Source of the DNA: Luteimonas vadosa
Lineage (GTDB): Bacteria > Pseudomonadota > Gammaproteobacteria > Xanthomonadales > Xanthomonadaceae
DNA: 64,000 bases
Reading direction: 5' to 3'
NCBI RefSeq assembly: GCF_039543545.1
Contig: NZ_BAABJY010000001.1
Location: 620,001-684,000, forward strand
Made by a program: the position numbers and the translations under genes. Every line of letters starts with the position of its first letter. The first letter of the stretch is position 1. Positions 1-8,535 of this stretch are shown here, piece by piece. The notes beneath the pieces are model-generated. The model ran no database searches, was not told the DNA's origin, and saw nothing but the letters and a program-made list of their open reading frames with translations.

Positions 1-76
1 CATGCGGGCCGGTTGGGTTCCTAGGCGTGCAATGGGTCGGCCGGTCGCGGCCGGGAGGGCGGCGCTTGGGGATCGG

Positions 77-340
77 TCAGGCGCCCGGCGGGTCGCCGGC
101 GGAGTCCGCGCCCTGGCGGCGCGCCTCGGCCTGCTCGCGCAGGCGCCGCATCTCCTGCGGGTCGAGCATCTGGCTGTCGTCGCGCGACTGGCTGCCGACG
201 CGCTCGGCGAGCAGGCCCATGACCCAGGCCAGCAGCAGGCCCAGCGCGGCCAGCAGGCAGAACACCGCAAGGAGCATGGACGTGGTCTTGAAGGCGACGG
301 CGAATGCGGCAAGCGCGAGCAGCAGGTACAACCAGGGCAT
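77..340 (-). CDS. small membrane protein, unknown function
   Basis: An 87-residue protein with two hydrophobic stretches (about residues 3-18 and 22-42) followed by a charged, probably cytoplasmic tail rich in Arg, Glu and Gln. The start at 340 is chosen because GGAGG lies 8 nt upstream; an in-frame ATG 15 nt further up would put that ribosome site inside the gene. It lies just downstream of the cardiolipin synthase gene on the same strand, with about 100 nt between them, so they may be cotranscribed. I do not recognise the family; its role is unknown. Confidence 0.6.
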   Translation of the reverse strand: MPWLYLLLALAAFAVAFKTTSMLLAVFCLLAALGLLLAWVMGLLAERVGSQSRDDSQMLDPQEMRRLREQAEARRQGADSAGDPPGA

Positions 341-443
341 GGCGACGGCCTCCATCCGGCGTGCGGGATCGGTCCACAGTCTAACCCGCGGACCACCGGG
401 GATCGGCCGACGGCACCCCCGCAGGCGCCGCCGGTCGCGCGGC

Positions 444-1877
444 TCAGAGCATCGGCGAGAACAGCCGCGCCAGGGCCTCCGGCAGGCGATGGCGCCAGAA
501 GGAACGGCGGCCGTCTTGCACGCGCACCGAATTGGCGATCTCGTGCTCGATCAGCTGGGCGAGTTCCCGGGCGGTCGCCTTGTCGTCGATCAGCACCGCG
601 ACCTCGAAATTGAGCCGGAAGCTGCGGTGGTCGAAGTTGGCGCTGCCCAGGATGCAGGTGGAATCGTCGACCAGCAGCGCCTTGGTGTGCAGCATGCGCG
701 GGCCGTACTCGTAGACCTTGATGCCCGCTTCCATGAGTTCGTCGAAATACGAGCGGGCCGCCTGGGTGACCATCCGCGAGTCGCTCTTCTTGGGGATCAG
801 CAGGCGGACGTCCAGGCCGGCCAGGGCCGCCGACGTCAGGGCCATCATCGCCGCCTCGCCGGGCACGAAGTAGGGCGTGACCAGCCACACGCGCTCGCTG
901 GCCGCGTAGATCGTTGCGACCTGCAGCCGGTGGATGGCCTCCCAGTTCGAATCCGGCCCGGAGGCCAGCACTTGCGCCGGGATGTCGCCCTCGGGCCCGT
1001 CGGGGAAAAGCTCCGGGCCGGTGGGCGCCGGATCGCCGGTGGCATAGGCCCAGTCCTCGAGGAACACCAGTTGCAGGGAGTCAACGACGTCGCCCTCGAT
1101 GCGCATGTGCAGGTCGCGGAACGCTTCGTCCGAGACTTCCTCGTTCTCGTCGTCGGTGATGTTGATGCCGCCGGCGAACCCGATCTTGCCGTCCATGACC
1201 GCGATCTTGCGGTGGCTGCGCAGGTTGATCCAGGGCCGGCTGATGGTCCAGGGCTTGGTCGGGTGGAACCAGCAGAACTCGCCGCCCGCGTCGAGCAGGG
1301 GCTTGAGGTAGGCCTTGGTGACCTTGATCGAACCCATGGCATCCAGCAGCAGGCGCACCTTGACCCCCGCCCTGGCGCGTTCGGCCAGCGCTTCCAGCAC
1401 GCGGTCGCCGGTCTGGTCGGGGGCATAGATGTAGTACTCCATGTGCACGTGGTGGCGCGCCTGGCCGATGGCCTCCACCAGCCGGTCGTACTTCTTCGCG
1501 CCATCGACGAGCAGCTCGACACGGGTGGCGCGGCTGGTCGGCAGCTTGCAGACGGCCTGTCCCAGGCGGCCCAGCTCGATCACTTCCTGGTTGCTGCGGT
1601 CGCGCTCCGGGGCCATCAGGCTTTCCTTGGCCTTCTGCCGCCGGAGCTGCTTGCGCTGGATGCGCTGCGGGCCGAAGAAGAAATAGATCAGGAAGCCCAC
1701 GTACGGAAGCGCGGCCAGACCGAGGAGCCAGCTGATCGTGGCGACGGGTTCGCGCTTCTGCAGGATGATCCAGCCGCCGAGGCCGACCAGGTAGGCCAGC
1801 CAGCCCATCGCCAACCAGGCGCCGAGGTTGTCGATCGCGGTGAACGACGACCACGCGTGTTGCAGCCAATCGGGCAT
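444..1877 (-). CDS. cls: cardiolipin synthase (phospholipase D family)
   Basis: Joins phosphatidylglycerol molecules into cardiolipin at the inner membrane. The 477-residue length is usual for bacterial Cls. Two N-terminal membrane segments (about residues 18-40 and 46-69) precede two phospholipase D domains. The HxK-type catalytic motifs are visible: H222-R-K224 with D229, followed by a GG-N-type segment, and H397-T-K399 with D404, followed by GSANFD. AGGGAG sits 7 nt before the ATG and supports the start. The gene is divergent from the radical SAM gene 56 nt away. The family is clear; which paralogue (ClsA or ClsB type) is not settled, although the two membrane segments favour ClsA. Confidence 0.93.
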   Translation of the reverse strand: MPDWLQHAWSSFTAIDNLGAWLAMGWLAYLVGLGGWIILQKREPVATISWLLGLAALPYVGFLIYFFFGPQRIQRKQLRRQKAKESLMAPERDRSNQEVIELGRLGQAVCKLPTSRATRVELLVDGAKKYDRLVEAIGQARHHVHMEYYIYAPDQTGDRVLEALAERARAGVKVRLLLDAMGSIKVTKAYLKPLLDAGGEFCWFHPTKPWTISRPWINLRSHRKIAVMDGKIGFAGGINITDDENEEVSDEAFRDLHMRIEGDVVDSLQLVFLEDWAYATGDPAPTGPELFPDGPEGDIPAQVLASGPDSNWEAIHRLQVATIYAASERVWLVTPYFVPGEAAMMALTSAALAGLDVRLLIPKKSDSRMVTQAARSYFDELMEAGIKVYEYGPRMLHTKALLVDDSTCILGSANFDHRSFRLNFEVAVLIDDKATARELAQLIEHEIANSVRVQDGRRSFWRHRLPEALARLFSPML

Positions 1878-1933
1878 GACGCCGCTCCCTGTCGTCGCGG
1901 GGAGTGCGACGGCTCCGGCGTAGGCTAAGCGGC

Positions 1934-3052
1934 ATGGCGCTCCACCGCAAAGCCGTGAACCCGGAGGCCAGGCCGATCAAGGGCCGCGGCGCGGCGTCGT
2001 ACGCGAAGGGCCGGTTCGACAAGACCCATGCCGAGGCCGAAGACGACGGCTGGGATTGCCTGGTCGAGGCCACGCTCGACGTCGACGGCGCACCGTGCCC
2101 GCCGCGACCCGACACCCGGGTACGCGAGGAGCGCGCGCGCCGCATCATCAGCCGCAACGACTCGCCGGACGTCGGCTTCAGCCAGTCGGTGAACCCGTAC
2201 CGCGGCTGCGAACATGGCTGCGTGTACTGCTTCGCGCGGCCGTCGCACGCCTACCTGGACCTGTCGCCGGGGCTGGATTTCGAGACCCGGCTGTCGGCGA
2301 AGACCAATGCCGCGGAATGCCTGCGCGCCGAACTGGCCAAGCCGTCGTATCGATGCGCGCCGGTCGCGCTGGGCATCAACACCGATGCCTACCAGCCAGT
2401 CGAGCGCAGCCTCCGGATCACGCGCTCGCTGCTCGAGGTGTTCGCCGAGTGCCGCCATCCGGTGAGCGTGGTCACCAAGGGCGCGCTGGTCACCCGCGAC
2501 CTGGACCTGCTGGCGCCGATGGCCTCGCAGGGGCTGGCGACCGTGTACTTCTCGATCACCACGCTGGACAACCGCTTGGCGGCGCGGATGGAGCCGCGCG
2601 CGACCGCGCCACGCGGCAAGCTGCGCGCGATGCGGGCGCTGGCCGACGCCGGCGTGCCGGTCGGAGTGATGGTGGCGCCGGTGATCCCGGCGATCAGCGA
2701 CTGCGAACTCGAGGCGATCCTCGAGGCCGCCCATGCACACGGCGCCCGCGCGGCGGGATACGTGCTGCTGCGCCTGCCGCACGAGCTCAAGGACCTCTGG
2801 GCCGAGTGGCTGCGATTGCACTACCCGGAGCGCGCCGCGCACGTCACCAGCCTGTTGCGGCAGATGCGCGGCGGCAAGGATTACGACAGCGCGTTCGGCA
2901 AGCGCATGCGCGGCGAGGGCCCCTTCGCGGACCTCATCGCCGCCCGGTTCGCGAGGGCGCACCGTCGGCTGGGGTACGGCCGGCTGCCGGCGCTGGACTG
3001 CACGCGCTTCGTGGCGCCGCGACAAGCTTCCCCGCAAGGAAATCTGTTCTGA
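1934..3052 (+). CDS. PA0069-family radical SAM protein
   Basis: A 372-residue radical SAM enzyme of the PA0069 family (related to spore photoproduct lyase-like Rv2578c proteins). The 4Fe-4S cluster motif CxxxCxxC is seen as C92-E-H-G-C96-V-Y-C99. It is followed by a conserved core with KTNAAE, GINTDAYQP and VSVVTKG segments. An upstream in-frame start would overlap the cls promoter region, so ATG 1934 is preferred. The substrate is not known for this family; involvement in DNA or nucleotide repair has been suggested only by distant similarity. Neighbours give no further clue. Confidence 0.88.
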   Translation: MALHRKAVNPEARPIKGRGAASYAKGRFDKTHAEAEDDGWDCLVEATLDVDGAPCPPRPDTRVREERARRIISRNDSPDVGFSQSVNPYRGCEHGCVYCFARPSHAYLDLSPGLDFETRLSAKTNAAECLRAELAKPSYRCAPVALGINTDAYQPVERSLRITRSLLEVFAECRHPVSVVTKGALVTRDLDLLAPMASQGLATVYFSITTLDNRLAARMEPRATAPRGKLRAMRALADAGVPVGVMVAPVIPAISDCELEAILEAAHAHGARAAGYVLLRLPHELKDLWAEWLRLHYPERAAHVTSLLRQMRGGKDYDSAFGKRMRGEGPFADLIAARFARAHRRLGYGRLPALDCTRFVAPRQASPQGNLF

Positions 3053-3142
3053 GCAGCCGGGGGTGGCGCGACCCCTGCCTGCCCAGGATGGCCTGCAAAC
3101 GGAGGGCCTGCCGTCCGGCAGGCGTCCGCCGCGACCCCGCCG

Positions 3143-4954
3143 CTACCAGGGCAGCATCGGCCCGTCCAGCCAGAGCCAGCGCGCCATCCACGCGCTGACC
3201 ACCGCGAGCAGCACCGTGAGCGGCGCGCCGACGCGGATGAAGTCGCCGAACCGGTATTGCCCCGGGCCGAGGATCAGCAGGTTGCCGTGGTGGCCGATCG
3301 GCGTCAGGAACGCCACCACCGCGCCCAGCGCCGTGCAGACCACGAACGGCGTCGGCGGCATGCCCAGCGATTGCGCCATGGCCACCGCGATCGGCCCCAG
3401 CAGCACCGTGGTCGCGGCGTCCGACAGGATTTGGGTCAGCAACGCCGCGCCGGTGAAGCACACCAGCAACACCGGCAGCGCCGGCCACTCGCGCACCAGG
3501 GGAAGCAAATGGTCGGCCAGCAGGCGCGCCGTTCCGGTCTGCTCCATCGCGATGCCCAGCGGGATCACGCCCGCGATCATGACGAACACGCGCACGTCGA
3601 TCTCGCGATAAGCCTGGCCGATGTCGACGCAGCGGAAGACCACCATCGCCACCGCCCCCATCAGGAAGGCGACCGGCACCGGCAGCCATTCGGACACCGC
3701 GATCCCGACGGTGGCGGCGAGGATGGCCAGTGCGACGGGCGCGCGGACGCGGCGCTTGCCCTCGCCGGCGAACGGGACGAGCATCAGGAAGCCATGGTGC
3801 GCGGCCAGGTCGGCGAACCCCTCCGATTGCCCCCACAGCACCAGCACGTCGCCGGCGCGCAGCCGTGCATCGGCCAGCCGCGGCGGCACCGAGCCGTCGC
3901 GTCGCCACAGCCCGGCCACCACGGCCTTGAACTGGCGCGAGAAATCCAGCGATCGGATGCTGCGGCCGATGAACTCGGAGCCCGGTGCGACCACCGCCTG
4001 CACCAGTTCGGCGCTGCCATCGACCGCGGGCGCCGCGTCGTCGAGCCGGCCATAGGCGGAGAAGGCGTTGAATGCCAGCCCGTCGTCGTCGCGCAGCGAC
4101 GCCAGCGCGTCCGCGGAAATCTCGACCAGCAGCACGTCGCCGGTCAGCAGCGGGTGCCGGCTGCCCAGGTCGCCGCGCAGCACGCCGTCGCGCAGCCAGC
4201 CCAGGACGCGGAACTTGTGGCCCAGCGCCTTTTCCAGCTCCGCGAGCGGGCGCGTGCTCCAGCGGGATTCCTTCACCACGACCAGTTCCGCGCGGTAGCG
4301 GTCCAGGCGCAGGTATTCATCGTCGCCCGAGCGGCCGCTGCGCTTGGGCAGCAACCAGCGGGCGACCAGCATGTAGACGATGCCGATGAAGACCAGGGCC
4401 ACGCCGATCGGGGTGATCGAGAAGATGCCCAGCCCGGGACCGCCGCTGCGCTCCAGCAGGTTGTCGGCGAGCAGGAAGGCCGGCGCGCTGACCAGCGTCA
4501 GCGTCGTTCCCAGCGAGGCGGCGAAGGACATCGGCATCAGCAGACGAGACTCCGACAGCCCGGTGGCGCGCGCGAACCGGCCCAGGATCGGCAGCATCAT
4601 CGCGGTCACCATGACGTGGTGGCTGAAGGACGCCATCGCCGCCACCGCCGGCATGGTCACGGCGATCGCCCGCGCCTCGCGGCGGCCCGAGGCCCGGCCG
4701 ATCCACTGGCCGATGTGCTCGGTGATGCCGGTCGCGGCCAGGCCGCCGGAGACCACGAACACCGCCGCGACGATGATCGCCGGTTCGCTGGCGAAGCCGG
4801 ACAGGGCCTGCGACGGATCCAGCACGCCGGTGACCACCAGGGCGAGCAGGACCAGCATGGCGCTCACGTCGATGCGCACGCGCTCGCTGACGAACAGGTA
4901 CAGGCCGCCGGCGAGGATGAGCAGGAACAGGATCTGGTCGAGGGTCATGGACAT
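3143..4954 (-). CDS. SLC13-family permease with TrkA-C (RCK_C) domains
   Basis: About 603 residues. Many hydrophobic segments at both ends flank a central soluble part (about residues 215-390) that looks like two TrkA-C/RCK_C regulatory domains, with the typical phrases LLTGDVLLVEIS and LRAGDVLVLWG. This is the architecture of SLC13/DASS-type anion or dicarboxylate transporters in bacteria. The permease half carries the SDAATTVLLGPIA and LTPIGHHGN segments near the C-terminus. Substrate cannot be read from sequence; sulfate, citrate or other dicarboxylates are possible. Two ATG codons lie close together at 4954 and 4948; the first is given. Confidence 0.87.
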   Translation of the reverse strand: MSMTLDQILFLLILAGGLYLFVSERVRIDVSAMLVLLALVVTGVLDPSQALSGFASEPAIIVAAVFVVSGGLAATGITEHIGQWIGRASGRREARAIAVTMPAVAAMASFSHHVMVTAMMLPILGRFARATGLSESRLLMPMSFAASLGTTLTLVSAPAFLLADNLLERSGGPGLGIFSITPIGVALVFIGIVYMLVARWLLPKRSGRSGDDEYLRLDRYRAELVVVKESRWSTRPLAELEKALGHKFRVLGWLRDGVLRGDLGSRHPLLTGDVLLVEISADALASLRDDDGLAFNAFSAYGRLDDAAPAVDGSAELVQAVVAPGSEFIGRSIRSLDFSRQFKAVVAGLWRRDGSVPPRLADARLRAGDVLVLWGQSEGFADLAAHHGFLMLVPFAGEGKRRVRAPVALAILAATVGIAVSEWLPVPVAFLMGAVAMVVFRCVDIGQAYREIDVRVFVMIAGVIPLGIAMEQTGTARLLADHLLPLVREWPALPVLLVCFTGAALLTQILSDAATTVLLGPIAVAMAQSLGMPPTPFVVCTALGAVVAFLTPIGHHGNLLILGPGQYRFGDFIRVGAPLTVLLAVVSAWMARWLWLDGPMLPW

Positions 4955-5065
4955 CGCCGGAGGTCGAGGCGCATTGTGCACCTGCGGTATTCACGAAACC
5001 TACACCTTGGCCGGCCGGGCGCTTGCTAACTTGCGCCGTCCGAAAGGGAACGTCGTCGCCTTGCC

Positions 5066-6232
5066 ATGCTGAACCCGAACGAGCGCCCGAGAGTCGCGCC
5101 AGACAGTCAATTCCACCTGGCCATGGCGTGCTCGGGGATCGGCATGGCCCTGGTCGACGTGGACGCCCGCTGGCTGCAGGTCAATCCCGCGCTGGAGCGC
5201 ATGCTCGGCAAGGGCGCCGACACCCTGGCCGGCCGCCCCGTGGCGGATGCCGTCCACCCGGACGACGCGGGCGAGCTGCGCCGGCAATGGCAGGCGCTGG
5301 CCGACGGCGGCCAGGAGACGCTCGCGGCAAGCCTGCGTTGCCTGCGCCCTGGCGGCGACGTCGTCCACGTGGCACTCCATGCGGGCGTGATGCGGGGCGA
5401 TGGCGGCGAGCCGCTGTATTTCATCGCCCAGCTGCGCGACGACAGCGCACGGCACGCGGCCGAGGCAGCGCTTCGGGAGATGGACGCCAGCCTGGAGCGG
5501 CGCGTCACCGAGCGCACCGCGACGCTCGAGCACGCCGCGCGCCAGCAGGAGCTGTTCGCCCACGGCGTTTCCCACGACCTGCGCGCACCGCTGCGCGCGA
5601 TCGAAGGCTTCGCGCGCCTGCTGGCGACCCGCTACGGCGACGCTCTGGACGAGGCCGGCCGCGGTTACCTCGATCGCATCAGCGGCGCCGTCGAGCGGAT
5701 GGGAGGCCTGATCGACTCGCTCCTGGAACTGTCGCGCGCCACGCGCACGGAGCTGAAGGCCGAGGTCGTCGACCTGAGCCTCATCGCCGAATGGACCTAC
5801 GCCGAACTGCAGGAGAAGGACCCCGGCCGCGACGCGGACCTGCAGGTCCAGCAGGACCTCGTGGTCCGCGGCGACGAGCGCCACCTGAAGCTGCTGTTCG
5901 ACCACCTGCTGCAGAACGCCTGGAAGTTCTCGCGCGACCGCGAACAGGTGCGGATCCGGGTCAGTGGCGAGCGCCTCGGCGACCGGCTCGTCGTCTCGGT
6001 CCGCGACGAAGGCGCGGGTTTCGACATGCGCTATGCTGACAAGGTGTTCGAGCCCTTCCAGCGCCTGCATCCGCCGGAGCAGGGTGGCGGCCATGGACTC
6101 GGCCTGGCCATCGCGCAGCGCATCGCCGAGCGCCATGGCGGCCGGATCAGCGCGGAGTCCGCGCCGGGCGAGGGAGCGGTGTTCCGGATCGAACTCCCGG
6201 TCCACGACGACAGCGAAGAGATCCAGGCATGA
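5066..6232 (+). CDS. PAS-domain sensor histidine kinase
   Basis: A 388-residue soluble histidine kinase. It has an N-terminal PAS domain (about residues 14-130), a short coiled linker, a HisKA dimerisation domain with the phospho-accepting His170 in the VSHDLRAPLRAIEGF box, and a C-terminal HATPase with N, G1 and G2 boxes (LLQNAWKFSRD, VRDEGAGFDM, GGHGLGLAIA). There are no membrane segments, so it senses a cytoplasmic signal. The stop overlaps the start of the next gene by 4 nt (ATGA), which ties it to the response regulator. It resembles the bacteriophytochrome-like kinases that pair with Rcp1-type regulators, but has no visible bilin domain. The signal is unknown. Confidence 0.92.
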   Translation: MLNPNERPRVAPDSQFHLAMACSGIGMALVDVDARWLQVNPALERMLGKGADTLAGRPVADAVHPDDAGELRRQWQALADGGQETLAASLRCLRPGGDVVHVALHAGVMRGDGGEPLYFIAQLRDDSARHAAEAALREMDASLERRVTERTATLEHAARQQELFAHGVSHDLRAPLRAIEGFARLLATRYGDALDEAGRGYLDRISGAVERMGGLIDSLLELSRATRTELKAEVVDLSLIAEWTYAELQEKDPGRDADLQVQQDLVVRGDERHLKLLFDHLLQNAWKFSRDREQVRIRVSGERLGDRLVVSVRDEGAGFDMRYADKVFEPFQRLHPPEQGGGHGLGLAIAQRIAERHGGRISAESAPGEGAVFRIELPVHDDSEEIQA

Positions 6233-6666
6233 CCGACAAACCCATCCTGCTGGTCGAGGACAACCCGGACGACGTCGAGCTCACCCGCATCGCGTTCGCC
6301 GAATCCAAGATCGCCAATCCCCTGGTGGTGGTCAGCGACGGCGCCGAAGCCCTGGATTTCCTGTTCGCGCGCGGCCCGCACGCCGACCGCAAGGACCAGC
6401 CGCTGCCGTCGATCGTCCTGCTCGACCTCAACCTGCCCAAGGTCGACGGGCGCGAGGTGCTGCAGGCGATCCGCGCGGACGAGCGGACCCGCAACCTGCC
6501 GGTGGTGGTGCTGACCACCAGCGCCGAGCCCTTCGACGTCGAGGCCAGCTACGCCCTGGGGGTCAACAGCTACATCCAGAAGCCCGTGGACTTCGAGCGT
6601 TTCGTCTGGGCGGTCAAGCAGGTCGGCCTGTACTGGCTGGTGCTCAACCAGCCCACCGAGCGCTGA
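6229..6666 (+). CDS. single-domain response regulator (Rcp1-like)
   Basis: A 145-residue CheY-like receiver without an output domain. Phospho-acceptor Asp66 lies in VLLDLNLPKVDG. The acidic pair is in LVEDNPDD, the conserved Thr/Ser in VVVLTTSAEP, and the Lys in YIQKPVDF. The insert HADRKDQPLP before the phosphorylation site is typical of the Rcp1 group, which partners phytochrome-type histidine kinases. It overlaps the preceding kinase gene by 4 nt and is almost certainly its partner. With no DNA-binding domain, its output must be by protein interaction or phosphate sink. Confidence 0.93.
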   Translation: MTDKPILLVEDNPDDVELTRIAFAESKIANPLVVVSDGAEALDFLFARGPHADRKDQPLPSIVLLDLNLPKVDGREVLQAIRADERTRNLPVVVLTTSAEPFDVEASYALGVNSYIQKPVDFERFVWAVKQVGLYWLVLNQPTER

Positions 6667-6667
6667 C

Positions 6668-7369
6668 TCAGCGCGCGCCGAACAGCGCCTCGGCGCGCTG
6701 GAACAGGATCCAGCTGGTGGCGATGAACTTGTCGCCACGCTGCGGGCGGTTGCCGCGGTGGGTGTGGGTGAAGGCGGTGGGCGCGAACAGCAGCGATCCC
6801 GTGTGCGGCGCCACCTTGCGCTGCTGGAACAGGAACTCGGTCTCGCCCTCGTCGAAGTCGTCGTTGAGGTAGATCGTCCACAACAGGTGGCGATGCAGGG
6901 TCTCGGCGCTGCCGTCCTTGGGGTAGAGCTCGCAATGCCAGTACGGGTAGCCGCCTTCGCCGGCGCGGTACCACTGCAGGTTGATCGCGCCGGGGCGCAG
7001 GCAGGTGCGGGCCAGTTCGCCGAGCCGCTCGTCGGGCATGCCGGGGAAGTCCTCCGCCGCGAGCCGCCTTGGCTTCCCGTCCTCGCCGGCCTGCTGCAGC
7101 ATCAGCGGCGCGATCAGGGCCTGCGGATAGCGGCGCAGGTAGGCGAGCAGCCCGGCGTACACCGCGGTGTTGAGCTGTTGCTCGACGTCGGCCCACGCCG
7201 CGTCGCCGGTGATGTGCTGGTCGCGGCTGTGCTTGAGTTCCGGGAACACGCCGCCGCCAATGCGCCCGGGCTGCAGGCTGTCGCTGGCGCGCATGCGCGC
7301 CACGATCGCGGCGCAGGCCTGCGCATCCAGCGCGCCGTCGGTGACCTCGATGAAGTCCGCGCCGCTCAT
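6668..7369 (-). CDS. 2OG-Fe(II) oxygenase superfamily protein
   Basis: A 233-residue protein of the prolyl-4-hydroxylase/PiuC-like 2-oxoglutarate Fe(II) dioxygenase fold. The C-terminal half has the core: H145-C-E147 (an HxE rather than the more usual HxD first motif), the LLWTIYLND strand, the FDEGETEF turn, and the distal H202/H204 followed by R205/R208, candidates for the third iron ligand and the 2OG-binding Arg. The ATG overlaps the TGA of fbp (ATGA), so the two are translationally coupled. The substrate is unknown; members can hydroxylate proteins or small molecules. It is convergent with the response regulator, whose stop is one base away. Confidence 0.82.
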   Translation of the reverse strand: MSGADFIEVTDGALDAQACAAIVARMRASDSLQPGRIGGGVFPELKHSRDQHITGDAAWADVEQQLNTAVYAGLLAYLRRYPQALIAPLMLQQAGEDGKPRRLAAEDFPGMPDERLGELARTCLRPGAINLQWYRAGEGGYPYWHCELYPKDGSAETLHRHLLWTIYLNDDFDEGETEFLFQQRKVAPHTGSLLFAPTAFTHTHRGNRPQRGDKFIATSWILFQRAEALFGAR

Positions 7370-8442
7370 GCCGCGGAGCCGGCCAGGCCGGCGGCGGGCG
7401 CGCGCGCGTCGTGCTCGCGATGGTAGCGCGTCGCCTCCGCGACCTCGTCGCGCGAACCCAGGAACACCGGCACGCGCTGGTGCAGCTCGCCCGGTGCGAT
7501 GTCGAGGATGCGGTCGCGGCCGTTGGTGGCCGCGCCGCCGGCCTGTTCGACCAGCAGCGCCATCGGGTTGGCCTCGTACATCAAGCGCAGCTTGCCGGCC
7601 TTGCCCGGGTCCTTCCGGTCCCTGGGATAGATGAAGACGCCGCCGCGCGTCAGGATGCGATGCACGTCGGCGACCATCGAGGCGATCCAGCGCATGTTGA
7701 AGTCCTTGCCCCGCGGGCCCTCCCTGCCGGCCAGCAGATCGCGCACGTAGGCCTGCATCGGCGCTTCCCAGTGGCGCTGGTTGGACATGTTGATCGCGAA
7801 TTCCTTCGTCTGCTCCGGGACCTGCATGTGCTTGCGCGTGAGCAGGAACGCGCCTTGCTCGCGGTCCAGCGTGAAGGCATGGGTGCCGTGGCCGATGGTC
7901 AGCACCAGCATCGTGCTCGGTCCGTAGATGCAATAGCCGGCGGCCACCTGCGCGGTGCCCGGCTGCAGGAAGTGCTCGTCGCACGGCGTGCCCACATCGT
8001 CCGGGCAGCGCAGCACCGAGAAGATGGTGCCGACGCTGACGTTGACGTCGATGTTGCTGCTGCCGTCCAGCGGATCGAACAGCAGCAGGTAGTTGCCGCG
8101 AGGGTAGGCGTCGGGGATCGGCTGGCAGTGCTCCATCTCCTCCGACGCGCAGGCAGCCAGGTGCCCGCCCCAGGCATTGGCTTCCAGCAGGATCTCATTG
8201 GACAGCACGTCCAGCTTCTTCTGCGCCTCGCCCTGCACGTTGACGCTGGTGCCGCCGGCGGCCGCCTCGGCCTCGCCGAGCACGCCGCCGAGCGCGCCCT
8301 TGCCGACGGCCACCGAGATGCTCTTGCAGGCGCGCGCCGCGACTTCCAGCAGCAGCCTCAGGTCGGCGCAGATGTGCCCGCGGCGCTCCTCCTCGATGAG
8401 GTGGCGGGTCAGGGAGACGGGCGAAGCGTTGGCAGGGGTCAT
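7366..8442 (-). CDS. fbp: fructose-1,6-bisphosphatase class I
   Basis: Hydrolyses fructose 1,6-bisphosphate to fructose 6-phosphate in gluconeogenesis, in the cytoplasm. It is 358 residues long, slightly longer than the E. coli enzyme but usual for this group. The metal-binding signature is clear: the FDPLDGSSNID segment, with the upstream acidic CASEEME segment. The C-terminal signature YLYPRD-type (here FIYPRDRKDPGKAGKLR) and LLYEA-type (LMYEANPMALLVEQAGG) segments are present. It is first in a two-gene unit with the oxygenase, which starts inside its stop codon. Confidence 0.96.
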   Translation of the reverse strand: MTPANASPVSLTRHLIEEERRGHICADLRLLLEVAARACKSISVAVGKGALGGVLGEAEAAAGGTSVNVQGEAQKKLDVLSNEILLEANAWGGHLAACASEEMEHCQPIPDAYPRGNYLLLFDPLDGSSNIDVNVSVGTIFSVLRCPDDVGTPCDEHFLQPGTAQVAAGYCIYGPSTMLVLTIGHGTHAFTLDREQGAFLLTRKHMQVPEQTKEFAINMSNQRHWEAPMQAYVRDLLAGREGPRGKDFNMRWIASMVADVHRILTRGGVFIYPRDRKDPGKAGKLRLMYEANPMALLVEQAGGAATNGRDRILDIAPGELHQRVPVFLGSRDEVAEATRYHREHDARAPAAGLAGSAA

Positions 8443-8535
8443 GGCGGCCGGGCGGGGAGGGGGGCGGCCATTGTCGCCGCTGGCGCCGCCGATTTCGAAC
8501 CGGCGGCGGGACGCCGCGCCCGTGCGCCCCGGCGG

